A stretch of DNA of 64,000 bases from Falsirhodobacter flavus. GTDB taxonomy: Bacteria > Pseudomonadota > Alphaproteobacteria > Rhodobacterales > Rhodobacteraceae. Below are positions 27,940-38,690 of the stretch, piece after piece (within the stretch, counting starts at the first letter, position 1; each line of letters starts with the position of its first letter). The translations under genes and the position numbers were made by a program. Where the stretch lies: contig JARWBI010000001.1 in the NCBI GenBank assembly GCA_029846755.1, positions 372,001 to 436,000 of the forward strand, given 5' to 3'. Below the pieces are notes generated by a model. The model saw nothing but the letters and a program-made list of their open reading frames with translations. It had not been told where the DNA came from and made no database searches.

Positions 27940-27969
27940 TTGTGATGGCCGGGTGCATGGCCTAGACTT
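27940..27969 (+). promoter_or_regulatory. tentative clpX promoter
   Basis: TTGTGA (27940-27945) and TAGACT (27964-27969), 18 bases apart, lie between the clpP terminator and clpX. Each matches the sigma-70 consensus at 4 of 6 bases, so this is only a candidate. Confidence 0.25.
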
Positions 27970-28018
27970 GACCCTTAATGTTCCGGCCTCCGGGCCGGGT
28001 GCTTCCCAGAGGACGACG

Positions 28019-29281
28019 ATGGCGAACAATTCAGGCTCCGACAGCAAGAACACGCTCTACTGCTCGTTCTGTGGCAAGAGCCAGCACGAGGTGCGCAAGC
28101 TGATCGCTGGCCCCACGGTTTTCATCTGCGACGAATGCGTCGAACTCTGCATGGACATCATCCGTGAAGAAACCAAGACGACCGGGCTGAAATCCACCGA
28201 CGGGGTTCCGACGCCGAAAGAGATTTGCAAGGTGCTGGACGATTACGTGATCGGCCAGATCCATGCAAAACGGGTCCTGTCGGTCGCGGTGCACAACCAT
28301 TACAAACGGCTGAACCATTCGTCCAAGACGGATATCGAGCTTTCCAAATCCAACATCCTGCTGATCGGTCCGACCGGCTGCGGCAAGACGCTGCTGGCCC
28401 AGACGCTGGCGCGGATCCTGGACGTGCCGTTCACGATGGCCGATGCAACCACGCTGACCGAAGCCGGTTACGTGGGCGAGGATGTGGAGAACATCATCCT
28501 GAAACTGCTTCAGGCGTCGGAATACAACGTCGAACGCGCCCAGCGCGGCATCGTCTATATCGACGAGGTCGACAAGATCACGCGCAAGTCCGACAACCCT
28601 TCGATCACGCGGGACGTCTCGGGCGAGGGGGTGCAGCAGGCGCTTCTGAAGATCATGGAAGGCACCGTCGCTTCGGTTCCGCCGCAGGGCGGGCGCAAGC
28701 ATCCGCAGCAGGAATTCCTGCAGGTGGACACGACGAATATCCTGTTCATCTGCGGCGGCGCTTTCGCGGGGCTTGAGAAGATCATCGCCCAGCGCGGCAA
28801 GGGTTCGGGCATCGGCTTCGGCGCCGACGTCAAGGATCCGGACGGCCGCGGCGTGGGCGAGCTGTTTGCCGAACTGGAGCCGGAAGACCTGCTGAAATTC
28901 GGCCTGATCCCGGAATTCGTTGGTCGTCTGCCGGTGATCGCGACGCTGACCGATCTGGACGAATCCGCGCTGGTGACCATCCTGACCGAGCCGAAGAACG
29001 CACTGGTGAAGCAATACCAGCGCCTGTTCGACATCGAGGGCGTGAACCTAACCTTCACCGACGATGCGCTGTCGGCCATCGCCAAACGTGCGATCAAACG
29101 CAAGACCGGGGCGCGCGGGCTGCGGTCGATCATGGAAGACATTCTGCTCGATACCATGTTCGAGTTGCCGGGCCTCGACGGCATCGAAGAGGTCGTGGTG
29201 AACGAAGAGGCCGTGACCAAGGGCACAAAGCCGCTTCTGGTCCATGCCGAAAAGAAGAAAGAGCCTGCCTCGGCAAGCTGA
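28019..29281 (+). CDS. clpX: ATP-dependent Clp protease ATP-binding subunit ClpX
   Basis: AAA+ unfoldase that feeds substrates to ClpP. The 420-residue protein has the N-terminal zinc-binding domain (C15, C18, C37, C40: CSFCGKSQ and FICDECVE). Walker A is [12 protein letters not shown] and Walker B is [11 protein letters not shown]. The pore motif GYVGED ([14 protein letters not shown]) and the sensor region [14 protein letters not shown] are present. The IGF-type ClpP-binding loop is seen as [12 protein letters not shown] 28019 follows AGAGGACGACG. Confidence 0.97.
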   Translation: MANNSGSDSKNTLYCSFCGKSQHEVRKLIAGPTVFICDECVELCMDIIREETKTTGLKSTDGVPTPKEICKVLDDYVIGQIHAKRVLSVAVHNHYKRLNHSSKTDIELSKSNILLIGPTGCGKTLLAQTLARILDVPFTMADATTLTEAGYVGEDVENIILKLLQASEYNVERAQRGIVYIDEVDKITRKSDNPSITRDVSGEGVQQALLKIMEGTVASVPPQGGRKHPQQEFLQVDTTNILFICGGAFAGLEKIIAQRGKGSGIGFGADVKDPDGRGVGELFAELEPEDLLKFGLIPEFVGRLPVIATLTDLDESALVTILTEPKNALVKQYQRLFDIEGVNLTFTDDALSAIAKRAIKRKTGARGLRSIMEDILLDTMFELPGLDGIEEVVVNEEAVTKGTKPLLVHAEKKKEPASAS

Positions 29282-29289
29282 TGCGTGAT

Positions 29290-29312
29290 CGCCCGGGGCT
29301 GGACCTCGGGCG
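29290..29312 (+). terminator. probable terminator after clpX
   Basis: CGCCCG (29290-29295) and CGGGCG (29307-29312) form a short stem over an 11-base loop, followed by TTTCATTT. Modest strength; it lies between clpX and the NDUFA12-type gene. Confidence 0.45.
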
Positions 29313-29357
29313 TTTCATTTGCGATATGGGGTGCCGGAACCCCTCGGAGGACCTGTC

Positions 29358-29735
29358 TTGATCTACTTCCTCAAACGCATGGCGACCTGGTGGAACAGCC
29401 AGACGATCAACACGCAGGTCTTTACCTGGCGCCACGGCCAGAAGGTCGGCGAGGACGATCAGGGCAACGTCTTCTACCAGACTGCAGACAAGAAACGCCG
29501 CTGGGTCATTTATAACGGCGAATCCGAGGCGAGCCGGATCGACCCCAGCTGGCACGGCTGGCTGCACCACACCTGGGACGAGCCGCCGACCGTGAAGCCG
29601 CTGGCGCACAAGCCTTGGGAAAAGCCGCATCAGGAAAACCTGACCGGCACACCCGCCGCTTATGTTCCCGCAGGATCGCTGCTGCGCGCGGCGCCCCCGG
29701 CACGCCGGGATTACGAGGCATGGCAGCCGGAATAA
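29358..29735 (+). CDS. NDUFA12-family NADH dehydrogenase accessory protein
   Basis: A 125-residue homologue of the mitochondrial complex I subunit NDUFA12 (B17.2), found in alphaproteobacterial complex I. The core [30 protein letters not shown] and [15 protein letters not shown] with WHGWLHHT are family hallmarks. The start is the rare TTG 29358: GGAGG stands 7 bases upstream and the encoded N-terminus [12 protein letters not shown] fits the family length. No nuo genes are nearby. The stop overlaps the mlaD ATG by one base (TAATG). Confidence 0.92.
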   Translation: MIYFLKRMATWWNSQTINTQVFTWRHGQKVGEDDQGNVFYQTADKKRRWVIYNGESEASRIDPSWHGWLHHTWDEPPTVKPLAHKPWEKPHQENLTGTPAAYVPAGSLLRAAPPARRDYEAWQPE

Positions 29736-30205
29736 TGTCGGAAAACAGCACAGAAGTTCTTGCCGGCGCTGCGGTGCTGGCCGCAGCGGTCGGCTTTCTG
29801 CTTTATGCCGGTCATTCGGCGGGTTTCGGCGCGGGCGGGGGCAGCTATCCCCTGACCGGCAGCTTCCGCACGGCGGACGGCATCAGCGTCGGCACGGATG
29901 TGCGACTGGCTGGCGTCAAGGTCGGCACGGTGACGAGCCTCGCGCTGAACACCGAAACCTACATGGCGGACGCGACCGTTTCGGTCCGCGAAGGCATCCT
30001 GATCCCGACCGATTCGTCGTTGCTGATTTCATCCGAGGGGCTGCTTGGCGGCAACTTCGTGGAAATTCAGCCGGGCGGGGCGCTGGAAAATCTCGAACCC
30101 GGTCAGGAGATCGAGGATACGCAAGGCTCGGTCAGCCTGATCTCGCTGCTGATGGCCTTTGTCGGTGGGCAGTCGGGCAGCGACGAGCCCGCACCCGCGC
30201 CATGA
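29735..30205 (+). CDS. mlaD: MlaD family (MCE-domain) lipid-transport protein
   Basis: Membrane-anchored MCE protein of the Mla pathway that moves phospholipids between the two membranes. The 156-residue product has one N-terminal helix (EVLAGAAVLAAAVGFLLYAG) and one MCE domain (GSFRTADGISVGTDVRLAGV, about 46-65, to GLLGGNFVEIQPGG). Genes for the other Mla components (F, E, B, C) are not adjacent; this lone placement with NDUFA12 and DUF2155 genes is a conserved alphaproteobacterial arrangement. The next gene overlaps by ATGA. Confidence 0.9.
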   Translation: MSENSTEVLAGAAVLAAAVGFLLYAGHSAGFGAGGGSYPLTGSFRTADGISVGTDVRLAGVKVGTVTSLALNTETYMADATVSVREGILIPTDSSLLISSEGLLGGNFVEIQPGGALENLEPGQEIEDTQGSVSLISLLMAFVGGQSGSDEPAPAP

Positions 30206-30555
30206 AGGCGACGCTGATCGCCCTGCTGCTCTCGGCCGCCCCTGCCTTCGCGCAGGAGGCTGCGGTGGCACCGGGCGGCACCCTGCGCTGGCTGGACAAG
30301 GTCACGGGCGCGACAGGCGATCTGGAACTGTCGAACGGCCAGTCGCTGACCCAGGGCTTTCTGACCATCCGACTGGACGAATGCCGCTATCCGGTGGCGG
30401 ACCCGGCTTCGGACGCATTCGCACATGTGACCATTCAGGACAGCAGGGCGAATGCGCCGAACTTTTCCGGCTGGATGATCGCCTCCAGCCCCGCGATTTC
30501 GGCGCTGGATCACCCGCGTTACGACGTCTGGGTGCTCAGCTGCGCTGCTGGCTGA
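30202..30555 (+). CDS. DUF2155 periplasmic protein
   Basis: A 117-residue secreted protein. Signal peptide KATLIALLLSAAPAFA, then the DUF2155 domain: [43 protein letters not shown]. Two cysteines (in DECRYP and at VLSC) may form a disulfide. Function unknown. Third gene of the NDUFA12-mlaD-DUF2155 run; its 3' end overlaps aat on the other strand by 20 bases. Confidence 0.88.
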   Translation: MKATLIALLLSAAPAFAQEAAVAPGGTLRWLDKVTGATGDLELSNGQSLTQGFLTIRLDECRYPVADPASDAFAHVTIQDSRANAPNFSGWMIASSPAISALDHPRYDVWVLSCAAG

Positions 30556-31174
30556 CGGACATCGCATCGGGCGCATAGGCTTCCGGCAGGAAATCAGCCC
30601 GAACCTCCAACGCCCGCGCCAGCATCCCGTGATACTCTGCCCGCGGCACCTCGATCCCGCCCAGGGATTGCAGATGCGGTGTCAGAAATTGAGTGTCCAG
30701 CAGCGTGAAGCCCCCGGCGCGCAGCCGATGCACCTGCCATGCCAGCGCGATCTTCGACGCATCGGTCCTGCGCGAGAACATGCTTTCGCCAAAGAACGCG
30801 CCGCCCAGCGACACGCCGTAAAGCCCGCCAATCATCTCGCCATCCCAGACCTCGACCGAATGGGCGTGTCCGGCGCGATGCAGCGCCGCGTAAAGCGAGA
30901 TGATCCGGTTGTTGATCCACGTCTCCTCGCGCGCGGCGCAATTCAGCACGGTGCCGGGGAAATCGTGGTTGATGCGGATTTCGTAATCACCGCGCCGGAT
31001 GCTGGCACGCAGGGATCGCGACAGCCGCAACCCGTCCAGCGGCATGATCCCCCGCATCACGGGATCGATCCAGTCGATGCGGGGGGAATCGCGGCCTTCG
31101 CCCATCGGGAAGATCCCGGAGGCATAGGCGCGCAGCAGCAGCTCCGGTGTCAGCCGAACTGCGCCGCCAGCCAT
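30536..31174 (-). CDS. aat: leucyl/phenylalanyl-tRNA-protein transferase Aat
   Basis: N-end-rule enzyme that adds Leu or Phe to proteins with N-terminal Lys/Arg, marking them for ClpAP. The 212-residue protein has [16 protein letters not shown] (13-28), [20 protein letters not shown] and [14 protein letters not shown] with [16 protein letters not shown], all Aat motifs. ATG 31174 lies inside the 3' end of accC (25-base overlap), so it is probably cotranscribed with accB-accC. Confidence 0.95.
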   Translation of the reverse strand: MAGGAVRLTPELLLRAYASGIFPMGEGRDSPRIDWIDPVMRGIMPLDGLRLSRSLRASIRRGDYEIRINHDFPGTVLNCAAREETWINNRIISLYAALHRAGHAHSVEVWDGEMIGGLYGVSLGGAFFGESMFSRRTDASKIALAWQVHRLRAGGFTLLDTQFLTPHLQSLGGIEVPRAEYHGMLARALEVRADFLPEAYAPDAMSVSQQRS

Positions 31175-32496
31175 TTTTCCAGCCAGTGAATGTTGTATTC
31201 ACCATTCTGGATGTCCGGCTCGGCCAGAAGGGCGTGGAACAGCGGGACGGTGGTATCGACGCCGTCCACGATCAACTCGCCCAGCGCGCGGTGCAGGCGG
31301 GCCAGCGCCTCGGGGCGGTCGCGCCCGTGGACGATCAGCTTGCCGATCAGGCTGTCGTAATAGGGCGGGATGGAATAGCCGCCATAGAGCGCCGAATCCA
31401 TCCGCACGCCCAGACCGCCGGGTGCGTGGAACACCTTCACCTTGCCGGGGCAGGGGGCGAAGTTCGGCAGGCGTTCGGCATTGATCCGCACCTCGATCGC
31501 GTGGCCGTTCAGCTCCAGCTCGTCCTGCGTGAAGCTCATCGGAAGGCCCGCCGCGACGCGGATCTGCTCGCGCACGAGGTCCACGCCATAGATCGCCTCG
31601 GTCACCGGATGTTCGACCTGAAGGCGGGTGTTCATCTCGATGAAGTAGAACTTGCCGTCCTCATACAGAAACTCGATGGTCCCTGCGCCGATGTAGTTGA
31701 TCTTGGCCACGGCATCGGCGCAGATCTTGCCGATTTCCGCGCGCAGGGCCGGGGTGATGACCGGGCCGGGCGCTTCCTCGAACACCTTCTGGTGGCGGCG
31801 CTGAAGCGAGCAGTCACGCTCGCCCAGATGGACTGCGTTGCCCTTGCCATCGCCGAAGACCTGGATTTCGATGTGACGCGGCCGCTGGAGGTATTTCTCC
31901 ATATAGACTTCGTCATTGCCGAAGGCGGCTTTCGCCTCGGACCGCGCGGTGCGGAAGGCGACTTCCAGATCGGCGGGGGTCAGTGCGGTCTTCATGCCGC
32001 GCCCGCCGCCACCGGCCGTCGCCTTGATGATGACGGGGAAGCCGATCTCGGTCGCGACCTTCAGCGCGGTCTCGTAGTCCGGCACGCCGCCGTCCGAACC
32101 CGGGACAACCGGGATGCCCAGCGCCTTGGCGGTTTCCTTGGCGGTGATCTTGTCGCCCATGATGCGGATATGTTCCGCAGTCGGGCCGATGAAGGTGATG
32201 TCGTGATCGGCCAGCGCCTGCGCGAAACCCGCGTTCTCCGACAGGAAGCCATAGCCCGGATGGACCGCTTCCGCCCCCGTGATCTCGCAGGCCGAAATGA
32301 TGGCGGATTTCTTGAGATAGCTTTCCGAGGACGAAGCCGGCCCGATGCAGACGGATTCGTCGGCCATGCGGACATGCATCGCGTCGCTGTCGGCGGTGGA
32401 ATGCACGGCGACGGATGTGATGCCCATCTCGCGGCAGGCGCGGATGACGCGAAGGGCGATCTCGCCCCGGTTCGCGATCAGGATCTTTGTGAACAT
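31150..32496 (-). CDS. accC: acetyl-CoA carboxylase biotin carboxylase subunit
   Basis: Carboxylates biotin on AccB with bicarbonate and ATP, the first half-reaction of fatty-acid synthesis. The 448-residue ATP-grasp protein has [20 protein letters not shown] at the N-terminus, the glycine-rich ATP loop [33 protein letters not shown] and [16 protein letters not shown] with the catalytic residues. It follows accB by 7 bases and overlaps aat. Confidence 0.97.
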   Translation of the reverse strand: MFTKILIANRGEIALRVIRACREMGITSVAVHSTADSDAMHVRMADESVCIGPASSSESYLKKSAIISACEITGAEAVHPGYGFLSENAGFAQALADHDITFIGPTAEHIRIMGDKITAKETAKALGIPVVPGSDGGVPDYETALKVATEIGFPVIIKATAGGGGRGMKTALTPADLEVAFRTARSEAKAAFGNDEVYMEKYLQRPRHIEIQVFGDGKGNAVHLGERDCSLQRRHQKVFEEAPGPVITPALRAEIGKICADAVAKINYIGAGTIEFLYEDGKFYFIEMNTRLQVEHPVTEAIYGVDLVREQIRVAAGLPMSFTQDELELNGHAIEVRINAERLPNFAPCPGKVKVFHAPGGLGVRMDSALYGGYSIPPYYDSLIGKLIVHGRDRPEALARLHRALGELIVDGVDTTVPLFHALLAEPDIQNGEYNIHWLEKWLAAQFG

Positions 32497-32503
32497 CGCG
32501 GGA

Positions 32504-32989
32504 TCACTCCACGATCATCAGGGGTGCGCCGTATTCCACCGGGGTGCCGTCGGCGATCAGGATGCGCTTCACCGTCCCGGCGCGGGGCGCGGGGATGTGG
32601 TTCATCGTCTTCATCGCTTCGATGATCATCAGGGTCTGGCCTTCGGTCACGGCCTGGCCGACCGAAACGAAGGTCGCGGCACCCGGTTCGGGCGCAAGAT
32701 AGGCGGTCCCGACCATGGGCGAGGTGACGGCGCCCGGATGCTGGGCCGGATCTTCGATCGCGGCGGGGGCGGCAGCGGCGGCTGCGGCGGGCGCGGCTGC
32801 GGCCACGGCGACCGGGGCGGCGGCGATCTGCGTCGTCACGATGTTGGCCTGTTTGACCACGCGCACCTCGAGGCTGTCATCCACGGCATATTCGCGCTTC
32901 ACCGACAGTTCCGTCAGGTCGTTGGCGTTCAGAAGTTCTGCCAGTGCCTGGATGAAGGCCACGTCGGTGTCGGAAGATTGTTTGCTCAT
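32504..32989 (-). CDS. accB: acetyl-CoA carboxylase biotin carboxyl carrier protein
   Basis: Carries the biotin of acetyl-CoA carboxylase. The 161-residue product has an N-terminal helical region, an Ala/Pro-rich hinge (about 55-85) and a C-terminal biotinyl domain. Biotin should attach to Lys127 in IIEAMKTMN; the common EAMKM/LMN form has Thr after the lysine here. The divergent 169-base gap to dedA should hold the accBC promoter; no clear motif was identified. Confidence 0.96.
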   Translation of the reverse strand: MSKQSSDTDVAFIQALAELLNANDLTELSVKREYAVDDSLEVRVVKQANIVTTQIAAAPVAVAAAAPAAAAAAAPAAIEDPAQHPGAVTSPMVGTAYLAPEPGAATFVSVGQAVTEGQTLMIIEAMKTMNHIPAPRAGTVKRILIADGTPVEYGAPLMIVE

Positions 32990-33158
32990 GCCATCCTCGA
33001 GGGGTCCGGCCGTTCGGCCTGTTGATCACAATTTGCGCCCTTGCGCGATTGCCCGGGTTTATACGCCACAGGTCCAGCAAGGGAAAGCGTTCAAATCAGC
33101 CGCTTGCGCGGGGCGCGCGGCGCGGCTACCAAAACCTCAGCCGCATGAAGGAGCCCCG

Positions 33159-33695
33159 GTGGAAAACCTGATCGACAGCATCCTCGACTTTGTCGAGGCG
33201 AACCGCGAATGGGCCTTCTGGATCGCACTGTTCTTCGCGCTTGCGGAAACCATGCCGATCATCTCGATCCTGATCCCCTCGACCGCGATCCTGGTTGGCG
33301 TCGGCGCACTGGTCGCGACCGGAGAGGTGGAGTTCATGCCGATCTGGCAGGGCGCCTCCATCGGCGCGATAATCGGGTCCTGCGCCAGCTGGTGGCTGGG
33401 ACGGCATTACGGCGACTGGATCCTGCGCCAATGGCCCATGAACAAGGAACCCGAACTGGCTGAGAAGGGACGCGCCGCCTTTGCCAAATGGGGCGGGGCC
33501 GCGCTTCTGATCGGGCATTTCTTCGGCCCGCTTCGTGCGGTGGTCTTCCTTCTGGCCGGGATCGCGCGGATGCCGTTCCGCCGCTTCATCGGCTGGAACA
33601 TCATCGGCGCGATCGCATGGGCCTTCGCCGTTCCCAAATCGGGCGAGATCGGCGGGAATGTCGTAAGCTGGCTTTGGAACATGATCGCAGGGTGA
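33159..33695 (+). CDS. DedA family membrane protein
   Basis: A 178-residue DedA/SNARE-associated protein, a family implicated in undecaprenyl-phosphate or lipid flipping and membrane homeostasis. FALAETMPIISILIPSTAIL and GASIGAIIGSCASWWLGRHYG are the family motifs, and the conserved RHFFGPLR-type segment reads IGHFFGPLRAVVFLLAGIARM. The start is GTG 33159, with AAGGAG just upstream. It is followed one base later by kup on the same strand, so the two are probably cotranscribed. Confidence 0.87.
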   Translation: MENLIDSILDFVEANREWAFWIALFFALAETMPIISILIPSTAILVGVGALVATGEVEFMPIWQGASIGAIIGSCASWWLGRHYGDWILRQWPMNKEPELAEKGRAAFAKWGGAALLIGHFFGPLRAVVFLLAGIARMPFRRFIGWNIIGAIAWAFAVPKSGEIGGNVVSWLWNMIAG

Positions 33696-33696
33696 C

Positions 33697-35556
33697 ATGC
33701 AAAGCGAGCAAGAGGCGCACGGGCCGGGCTGGAAGCTGATCCTCGGATCGCTGGGCGTCGTCTATGGCGACATCGGCACCAGTCCGCTTTACGCGCTGCG
33801 GGAATCGCTCCATGCCGCCAGCCGGGACGGGCTGGTGCGGTCCGACGTCATCGGCATCATTTCGCTTCTGCTCTGGACGATCGTTCTGATCGTGTCGCTG
33901 AAATACGTTCTGCTTGTGATGCGCGCCGACAACCGGGGGGAGGGGGGAACCCTGTCGCTGGTGGCGTTGGTGCAGCGGGCCCTGGGCCGGCGTCCGGGCT
34001 GGGTTCTGGCGCTGGGCGTCGTCGGCATCTCGCTGTTCTTCGGCGATGCGATGATCACCCCCGCCATGTCGGTGCTTTCGGCGGTCGAGGGGATGGCGCT
34101 GATCTCGCCCGACTTCTCGCGCTATGTCATCCCGCTGACGCTGGCGATCATTGCCGGGCTGTTCTTCGTGCAGAACAAGGGCACGGGGCGGGTGTCGATC
34201 TTCTTCGGGCCGATCATGATGGTCTGGTTCGGCGTCATGGCGATCAACGGGCTGCTGCATATCGGCGACGATCCGGGCATCCTGACCGCGCTGAACCCGT
34301 GGCATGCGGTGCTGTATCTGTGGGAAAACGGCGCGGGGGCGCTGTCGGTCATGGGGTTGGTCTTTCTGGCGGTGACCGGAGGCGAGGCGCTTTATGCCGA
34401 CATGGGCCATTTCGGCCGCCGCCCGATCCGCATCGCATGGGTGTGCTTCGTGTTTCCGGCGTTGGCGCTGTCCTATCTGGGGCAGGGCGCGGCGGTCCTG
34501 GCGCATCCTGAGATGGCGGCGAACCCGTTTTTCCTTATGGCACCGCCATGGGCGCTGGCGCCCTTGGTCGTGCTGGCCACCTGCGCCACGGTGATCGCAT
34601 CGCAGGCCGTGATCTCGGGCGCGTTTTCGATGGTGCAGCAGGCGGTGCAGATGGGTCTGCTGCCGCGGCTGGACATCCAGCACACGTCGGAGACGCAGGT
34701 CGGCCAGATCTATGTGCCAAAGGTCAACATGGTGCTGGCGGCGGGGGTGATGGTGCTGGTGCTGGCCTTCGGCAGTTCCTCGAACCTTGCCAGCGCATAT
34801 GGCATTGCGGTGACGGGCGACATGGTCATCACGTCCATCCTGTCCATTGTGCTGTTCCGGCTGGGCTGGAAATGGCCGCTTTGGGCGGTCATCGGCGTCA
34901 TGGTCCCGATCCTGATCGTGGAGCTTTTGTTCCTGACCGCCAATGCCGCCAAGATCCATGACGGTGGCTATGTCCCGATCCTGATCGCGGCGGTGATCTG
35001 CCTTCTGATGTGGGTCTGGGTGCGCGGCACGGCGCATGTGATGGAAAAGGCGCGCACCGGATCGCTCCGCCTGACCAGTTTGATCGCGATGCTGGAGAAA
35101 TCCCACCCGCTGGAGGCGCCGGGAACGGCGGTGTTCCTGACATCGGACCCGGATGTCGCGCCGCCCGCCTTGATGCATAACCTCAAGCACAATCACGTCC
35201 TGCATCAGCAGAATTTCATCGTCACCGTCCGCGTGGCCGACACGCCTTGGGTGCGCGACCAGAACCGCGTCCAGATCGAGCGGCTGTCGGACCGTTTCGT
35301 CAAGATCGGCATCCGCTTCGGCTATATGGAGACGCCGAACGTGCCCAAGGCGCTGATGCTGGCACGGAAAGAGGGCGAGAAGTTCGACATCATGAGCACG
35401 TCCTTCTTCGTCAACCGCCGATCCTTCCGGTCGGTGGGCGGTGGCTGGCGCGAACGGCTTTACATCGCGATGACGAAATCGGCGTCGGATGCGACGGACT
35501 TCTACAAGATGCCGTCGAACCGGGTGATCGCGCTTGGGCAGCAGATGACCCTTTAA
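33697..35556 (+). CDS. kup: KUP-family potassium uptake transporter
   Basis: Proton-coupled K+ importer of 619 residues. The N-terminal [19 protein letters not shown] (about 17-35) is diagnostic, followed by about twelve transmembrane helices (for example [39 protein letters not shown]). The cytoplasmic C-terminal tail is about 170 residues. It follows dedA with one base between. Its 3' end is 43 bases before the monooxygenase gene. Confidence 0.95.
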   Translation: MQSEQEAHGPGWKLILGSLGVVYGDIGTSPLYALRESLHAASRDGLVRSDVIGIISLLLWTIVLIVSLKYVLLVMRADNRGEGGTLSLVALVQRALGRRPGWVLALGVVGISLFFGDAMITPAMSVLSAVEGMALISPDFSRYVIPLTLAIIAGLFFVQNKGTGRVSIFFGPIMMVWFGVMAINGLLHIGDDPGILTALNPWHAVLYLWENGAGALSVMGLVFLAVTGGEALYADMGHFGRRPIRIAWVCFVFPALALSYLGQGAAVLAHPEMAANPFFLMAPPWALAPLVVLATCATVIASQAVISGAFSMVQQAVQMGLLPRLDIQHTSETQVGQIYVPKVNMVLAAGVMVLVLAFGSSSNLASAYGIAVTGDMVITSILSIVLFRLGWKWPLWAVIGVMVPILIVELLFLTANAAKIHDGGYVPILIAAVICLLMWVWVRGTAHVMEKARTGSLRLTSLIAMLEKSHPLEAPGTAVFLTSDPDVAPPALMHNLKHNHVLHQQNFIVTVRVADTPWVRDQNRVQIERLSDRFVKIGIRFGYMETPNVPKALMLARKEGEKFDIMSTSFFVNRRSFRSVGGGWRERLYIAMTKSASDATDFYKMPSNRVIALGQQMTL

Positions 35557-35599
35557 CCGAACGATCGGACGCATATATCGGGCGGGAAAGGGGTTCCCC

Positions 35600-36592
35600 A
35601 TGAAATACTCGCTGCTCGATCTGTCGCCCGTGCCCGAAGGGTCCACCACCGCCGAAGCGCTGGCCAACACGCTGGACCTTGCCCGCCATGCCGAGGCGCT
35701 GGGCTATCACCGTTACTGGCTGGCCGAACATCACAACATGCCGGGGATCGCCTCGGCGGCCACCTCGGTCGTGATCGGACATGTGGCGGGCGGAACCAGC
35801 CGCATTCGCGTGGGCGCGGGCGGGATCATGCTGCCGAACCACGCGCCGCTGGTGATCGCGGAACAGTTCGGCACGCTCGCGACGCTTTACCCTGACCGGA
35901 TCGACCTTGGCCTTGGCCGCGCGCCCGGCACCGACATGGGCACCGCCCGCGCCCTGCGCCGCCATATGGAGGCGTCGGACACCTTCCCGCAGGACGTGGT
36001 CGAGTTGATCGAGTATTTTCAGGACCCTGCCTTGGACGGCCGCATTCAGGCCGTGCCGGGGGTGGGCACCAAGGTTCCGGTCTGGATCCTCGGATCGAGC
36101 CTGTTCGGCGCGCAGCTGGCGGCCTATCTGGGCCTGCCCTACAGCTTCGCATCCCACTTCGCCCCGGCCGCGCTGGAGGCGGCGATCCAGACCTATCGTT
36201 CCACCTTCCGCCCGTCGCAATTCCTTGACGCGCCGTATTTCATGCTGGCCGCCAACGTCTTCGCCGCCGATACCGATGACGAGGCGCGGTTCCTGCGCAC
36301 CTCGCAGCAGCAAGCCTTCGCCAACCTGCGCTCGGGCCGTCCGGGCCGCCTGCCGCGCCCGGTGCGGAACATCGAAGACGTCGTCGCCGCGCCCTTCCTC
36401 GCCGGGGCCGAGGAGGCGCTGTCGGTGTCGGCCACCGGATCACCCGCCACGGTCCGCCGCGAGATCGGCGCGCTGCTGGACCGCTACCAACCGGACGAGT
36501 TGATGATTACCGGGATGATCCACGACCATCAGGCGCGCAAACGCAGCTTCGCGATCGCAGCCGAGGTGCTGGGCGAGACGGTTCCTGCGTAG
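35600..36592 (+). CDS. luciferase-like flavin monooxygenase (LLM class, YhbW-like)
   Basis: A 330-residue member of the bacterial luciferase-like flavin-dependent family, in the MsnO8/YhbW subgroup. [34 protein letters not shown] (about 32-51), [20 protein letters not shown] and [13 protein letters not shown] are the subgroup signature. Substrate is unknown. ATG 35600 follows AAAGGGG. No flavin reductase is encoded beside it. Confidence 0.9.
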   Translation: MKYSLLDLSPVPEGSTTAEALANTLDLARHAEALGYHRYWLAEHHNMPGIASAATSVVIGHVAGGTSRIRVGAGGIMLPNHAPLVIAEQFGTLATLYPDRIDLGLGRAPGTDMGTARALRRHMEASDTFPQDVVELIEYFQDPALDGRIQAVPGVGTKVPVWILGSSLFGAQLAAYLGLPYSFASHFAPAALEAAIQTYRSTFRPSQFLDAPYFMLAANVFAADTDDEARFLRTSQQQAFANLRSGRPGRLPRPVRNIEDVVAAPFLAGAEEALSVSATGSPATVRREIGALLDRYQPDELMITGMIHDHQARKRSFAIAAEVLGETVPA

Positions 36593-36951
36593 GGAGCCTG
36601 CCAGCCGCGGTTCTCGGCCCGTTTCGCGAAGGCGGTGGTCGGGGTGATGAGGGAGGAGGGCGGGACCAGTTTGCCCTGCTCTCAAGACTTTTCGGAAGAG
36701 AGGTGGCCATTCATCCTCATGGGCGCGACTCCAAGGCGCGATGAAGATCAAGCCTGGTTTGCCAACTGCCGCCCAGCTTCGAAGCACGATGGCTGCGAGG
36801 GGAATGACCCAGCCTTCTTTCCACCCGCACCGTGACTGCGGTGCGGGCAAAAGAAAAACCGCGGAGAGCGAGCGTGACGGAAGTCACCAGAGCTCTCGCA
36901 AACACTCGAGTTTTCCGTTAAGGCCGAGCCCGTTCAGGGCCCGGCGCGGCG
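36593..36951. other. 359-base non-coding gap with three hairpins
   Basis: No convincing gene lies between the converging monooxygenase and opgG genes. Three stem-loops stand in a row on the right side: 36824-36847 (perfect 9 bp, CCCGCACCG with a six-base loop), 36864-36897 (6-bp outer stem GAGAGC and 5-bp inner stem GTGAC over GGAA), and 36923-36945 (9 bp, five-base loop) just past the opgG stop. None has a strong T run. Short open frames here lack ribosome sites and family features. It may hold terminators or a small RNA. Confidence 0.5.
36923..36945 (-). terminator. stem-loop after opgG, possible terminator
   Basis: On the minus strand GCCGGGCCC pairs with GGGCTCGGC (one G.T) over a five-base loop, 6 bases past the opgG stop. 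The following bases are CTTAACGG, so the T tract is poor. Confidence 0.4.
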
Positions 36952-38547
36952 TCAGTGCTGCCGCCAATAGGCGATCTGCTGCGGATGGATCTGGCCCATC
37001 CACGTCTCGGTCAGCGGTTTGCCGTCGGCATCCGACAGATAGACGCGCAGGTCGGCGGTGGGCAGGGTCGTCTTGATATCGAACTGCACGCGCCAGGTGT
37101 CGTTCTTGCCCTGCACCGGGGTCGTGTATTCCTCGACCAGTTCCACGCCTTCGGGCAGGGTGATGTGGGCCTCGACGCCTTCGTCCAGACCAAAGCCTTC
37201 CAGCGCCTTTCCGGTGAATTCCACCAGCAGCTTATGCTGGTCCAGCGGGCGCGGGTTGCCGGGGTGGCCGCCTTCGCCGATGCGGGTGGCGGTGGTGCGG
37301 GCCAGCGGCATCTCCACCGGCGCATCGACGCCCCAGTGCATGCGGTAATCGAAGCGCATCTCGGTGCCGGCCTCGGGCTTCTGCTCGGGGTTCCAGAAGG
37401 CGACGATGTTGTCGAACACCTCGTCATTGGTGGGCAGTTCGACCAGTTGCACCGCGCCGTTGCCCCAGTCCGAGGTCGGCTCGATCCAGACCGACGGGCG
37501 CTTGTGGAACTGCACGCCGTCGTCCTGATAGTTCTCGAAGTTGCGGTCGCGCTGCATCAGACCGAACCCTTGGGGGTTTTCATCGGCGAAGCTGGAGGCC
37601 ATGACGCGGTCGGGGTTGTTCAGCGGACGCCAGATCTGCTCGCCCGTGCCCGAGACCATCATCAGACCGTCGGTGTCATGCACCTCGGGGCGCCAGTCGG
37701 CGGATGCGAAACGGTTGCTTTCAGAGTACCAGAACATCGAGGTCAGCGGTGCCACGCCCAGACGTTCCACACCCTCGCGGAAGAACAGGCGCGATTGAAC
37801 GTCCATGACCTGCCCCTTGCCATCCTCGTTCGTCATCGCGATGCGATACGCGCCCGAGACGCTGGGGCTGTCCAGAAGGGCGTTGACGATCAGGCTCGCC
37901 TCGCCATCCTTGGGGTGTTCGATGTAGAATTCGGTGAAGCGGGGGAATTCCTCGGGCGTTGCGAGCCCCGTGTCCAGCGCCAGCGCGCGGGCCGACTGGC
38001 CGTATTGGTGCAGCGCGCCATCTGTGCGGAAATAGGACCCGCCAAGGAACGAAATCCAATCGGTTTTGAAATCCGGCCGCATCACGCGGAATCCCGCAAA
38101 GCCCGCATCGTCGCCCATCGCCATCGCGGGGCTGTCTTCGGGCATATCGAAATAGTCGCGGTGATAGACGACTTCGCGCGCCTGACCGTCCTGCACGTCG
38201 TAGATCTTCACCGGCTGGCGGAAATAGGTGCCAAGGTGGAAGAACTGCACCGGGGATTCGTCCACCATCAGGCTTTTCGCCTGTTTGAACATGATCTTCC
38301 AATGCTCGGTATAGGTCACATCCTCCAGCACCTTGTCATAGGTGGCGGGGGTCGCGGCATAAGGCGCTCGCGCCAGTTCCGCAGCCTTTTCCGCCAGCGC
38401 ATCGAAGCTGAACGCGGCGGCGGGGCCGAAGGGCTCCGCCTCGACCGGCTGGGCGGGGGCGGCGGTCTGGGCAAATGTCGGCGTCGCCAGCAAGGTCATG
38501 GCTGTTGCCGCCAACAGGCGGAGCTTTCTGGACAAGTGAGGCCTCAT
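36952..38547 (-). CDS. opgG: periplasmic glucan biosynthesis protein (OpgG/MdoG family)
   Basis: Periplasmic protein for osmoregulated glucan synthesis, 531 residues, normal for MdoG/MdoD. A signal peptide (LRLLAATAMTLLATPTFA) is followed by the MdoG beta-sandwich: FSFDALAEKAAELARAPY, EHWKIMFKQ, FFHLGTYFRQPVKIYDV, FLGGSYFRTDG, LTSMFWYSESNRF and the C-terminal Ig-like part ending WMGQIHPQQIAYWRQ. ATG 38547 places the signal peptide at the N-terminus. The glucosyltransferase opgH is not adjacent. An OpgD assignment is possible; these paralogues are hard to separate by eye. Confidence 0.88.
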   Translation of the reverse strand: MRPHLSRKLRLLAATAMTLLATPTFAQTAAPAQPVEAEPFGPAAAFSFDALAEKAAELARAPYAATPATYDKVLEDVTYTEHWKIMFKQAKSLMVDESPVQFFHLGTYFRQPVKIYDVQDGQAREVVYHRDYFDMPEDSPAMAMGDDAGFAGFRVMRPDFKTDWISFLGGSYFRTDGALHQYGQSARALALDTGLATPEEFPRFTEFYIEHPKDGEASLIVNALLDSPSVSGAYRIAMTNEDGKGQVMDVQSRLFFREGVERLGVAPLTSMFWYSESNRFASADWRPEVHDTDGLMMVSGTGEQIWRPLNNPDRVMASSFADENPQGFGLMQRDRNFENYQDDGVQFHKRPSVWIEPTSDWGNGAVQLVELPTNDEVFDNIVAFWNPEQKPEAGTEMRFDYRMHWGVDAPVEMPLARTTATRIGEGGHPGNPRPLDQHKLLVEFTGKALEGFGLDEGVEAHITLPEGVELVEEYTTPVQGKNDTWRVQFDIKTTLPTADLRVYLSDADGKPLTETWMGQIHPQQIAYWRQH

Positions 38548-38690
38548 GGGTGCGGATTCTTTGCCCCATGAAGTGTCCTTGCCGCATCCGCAAATCAAGC
38601 GCCGACGTGTCGCATCCGGCATGATGTTGCCACCGAACCACTTTACCCCGCCCGGAAATACGGCTTCAAATGTTCCGGTGGGGGGAGACC

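Noticed and set aside
33601-35670. Long minus-strand open frame (689 codons) opposite kup
   Set aside because: His/Arg/Gln-rich antisense shadow of an unambiguous KUP gene.
36741-37076. Small gene in the gap before opgG
   Set aside because: No ribosome site, runs antisense into opgG and has biased composition.
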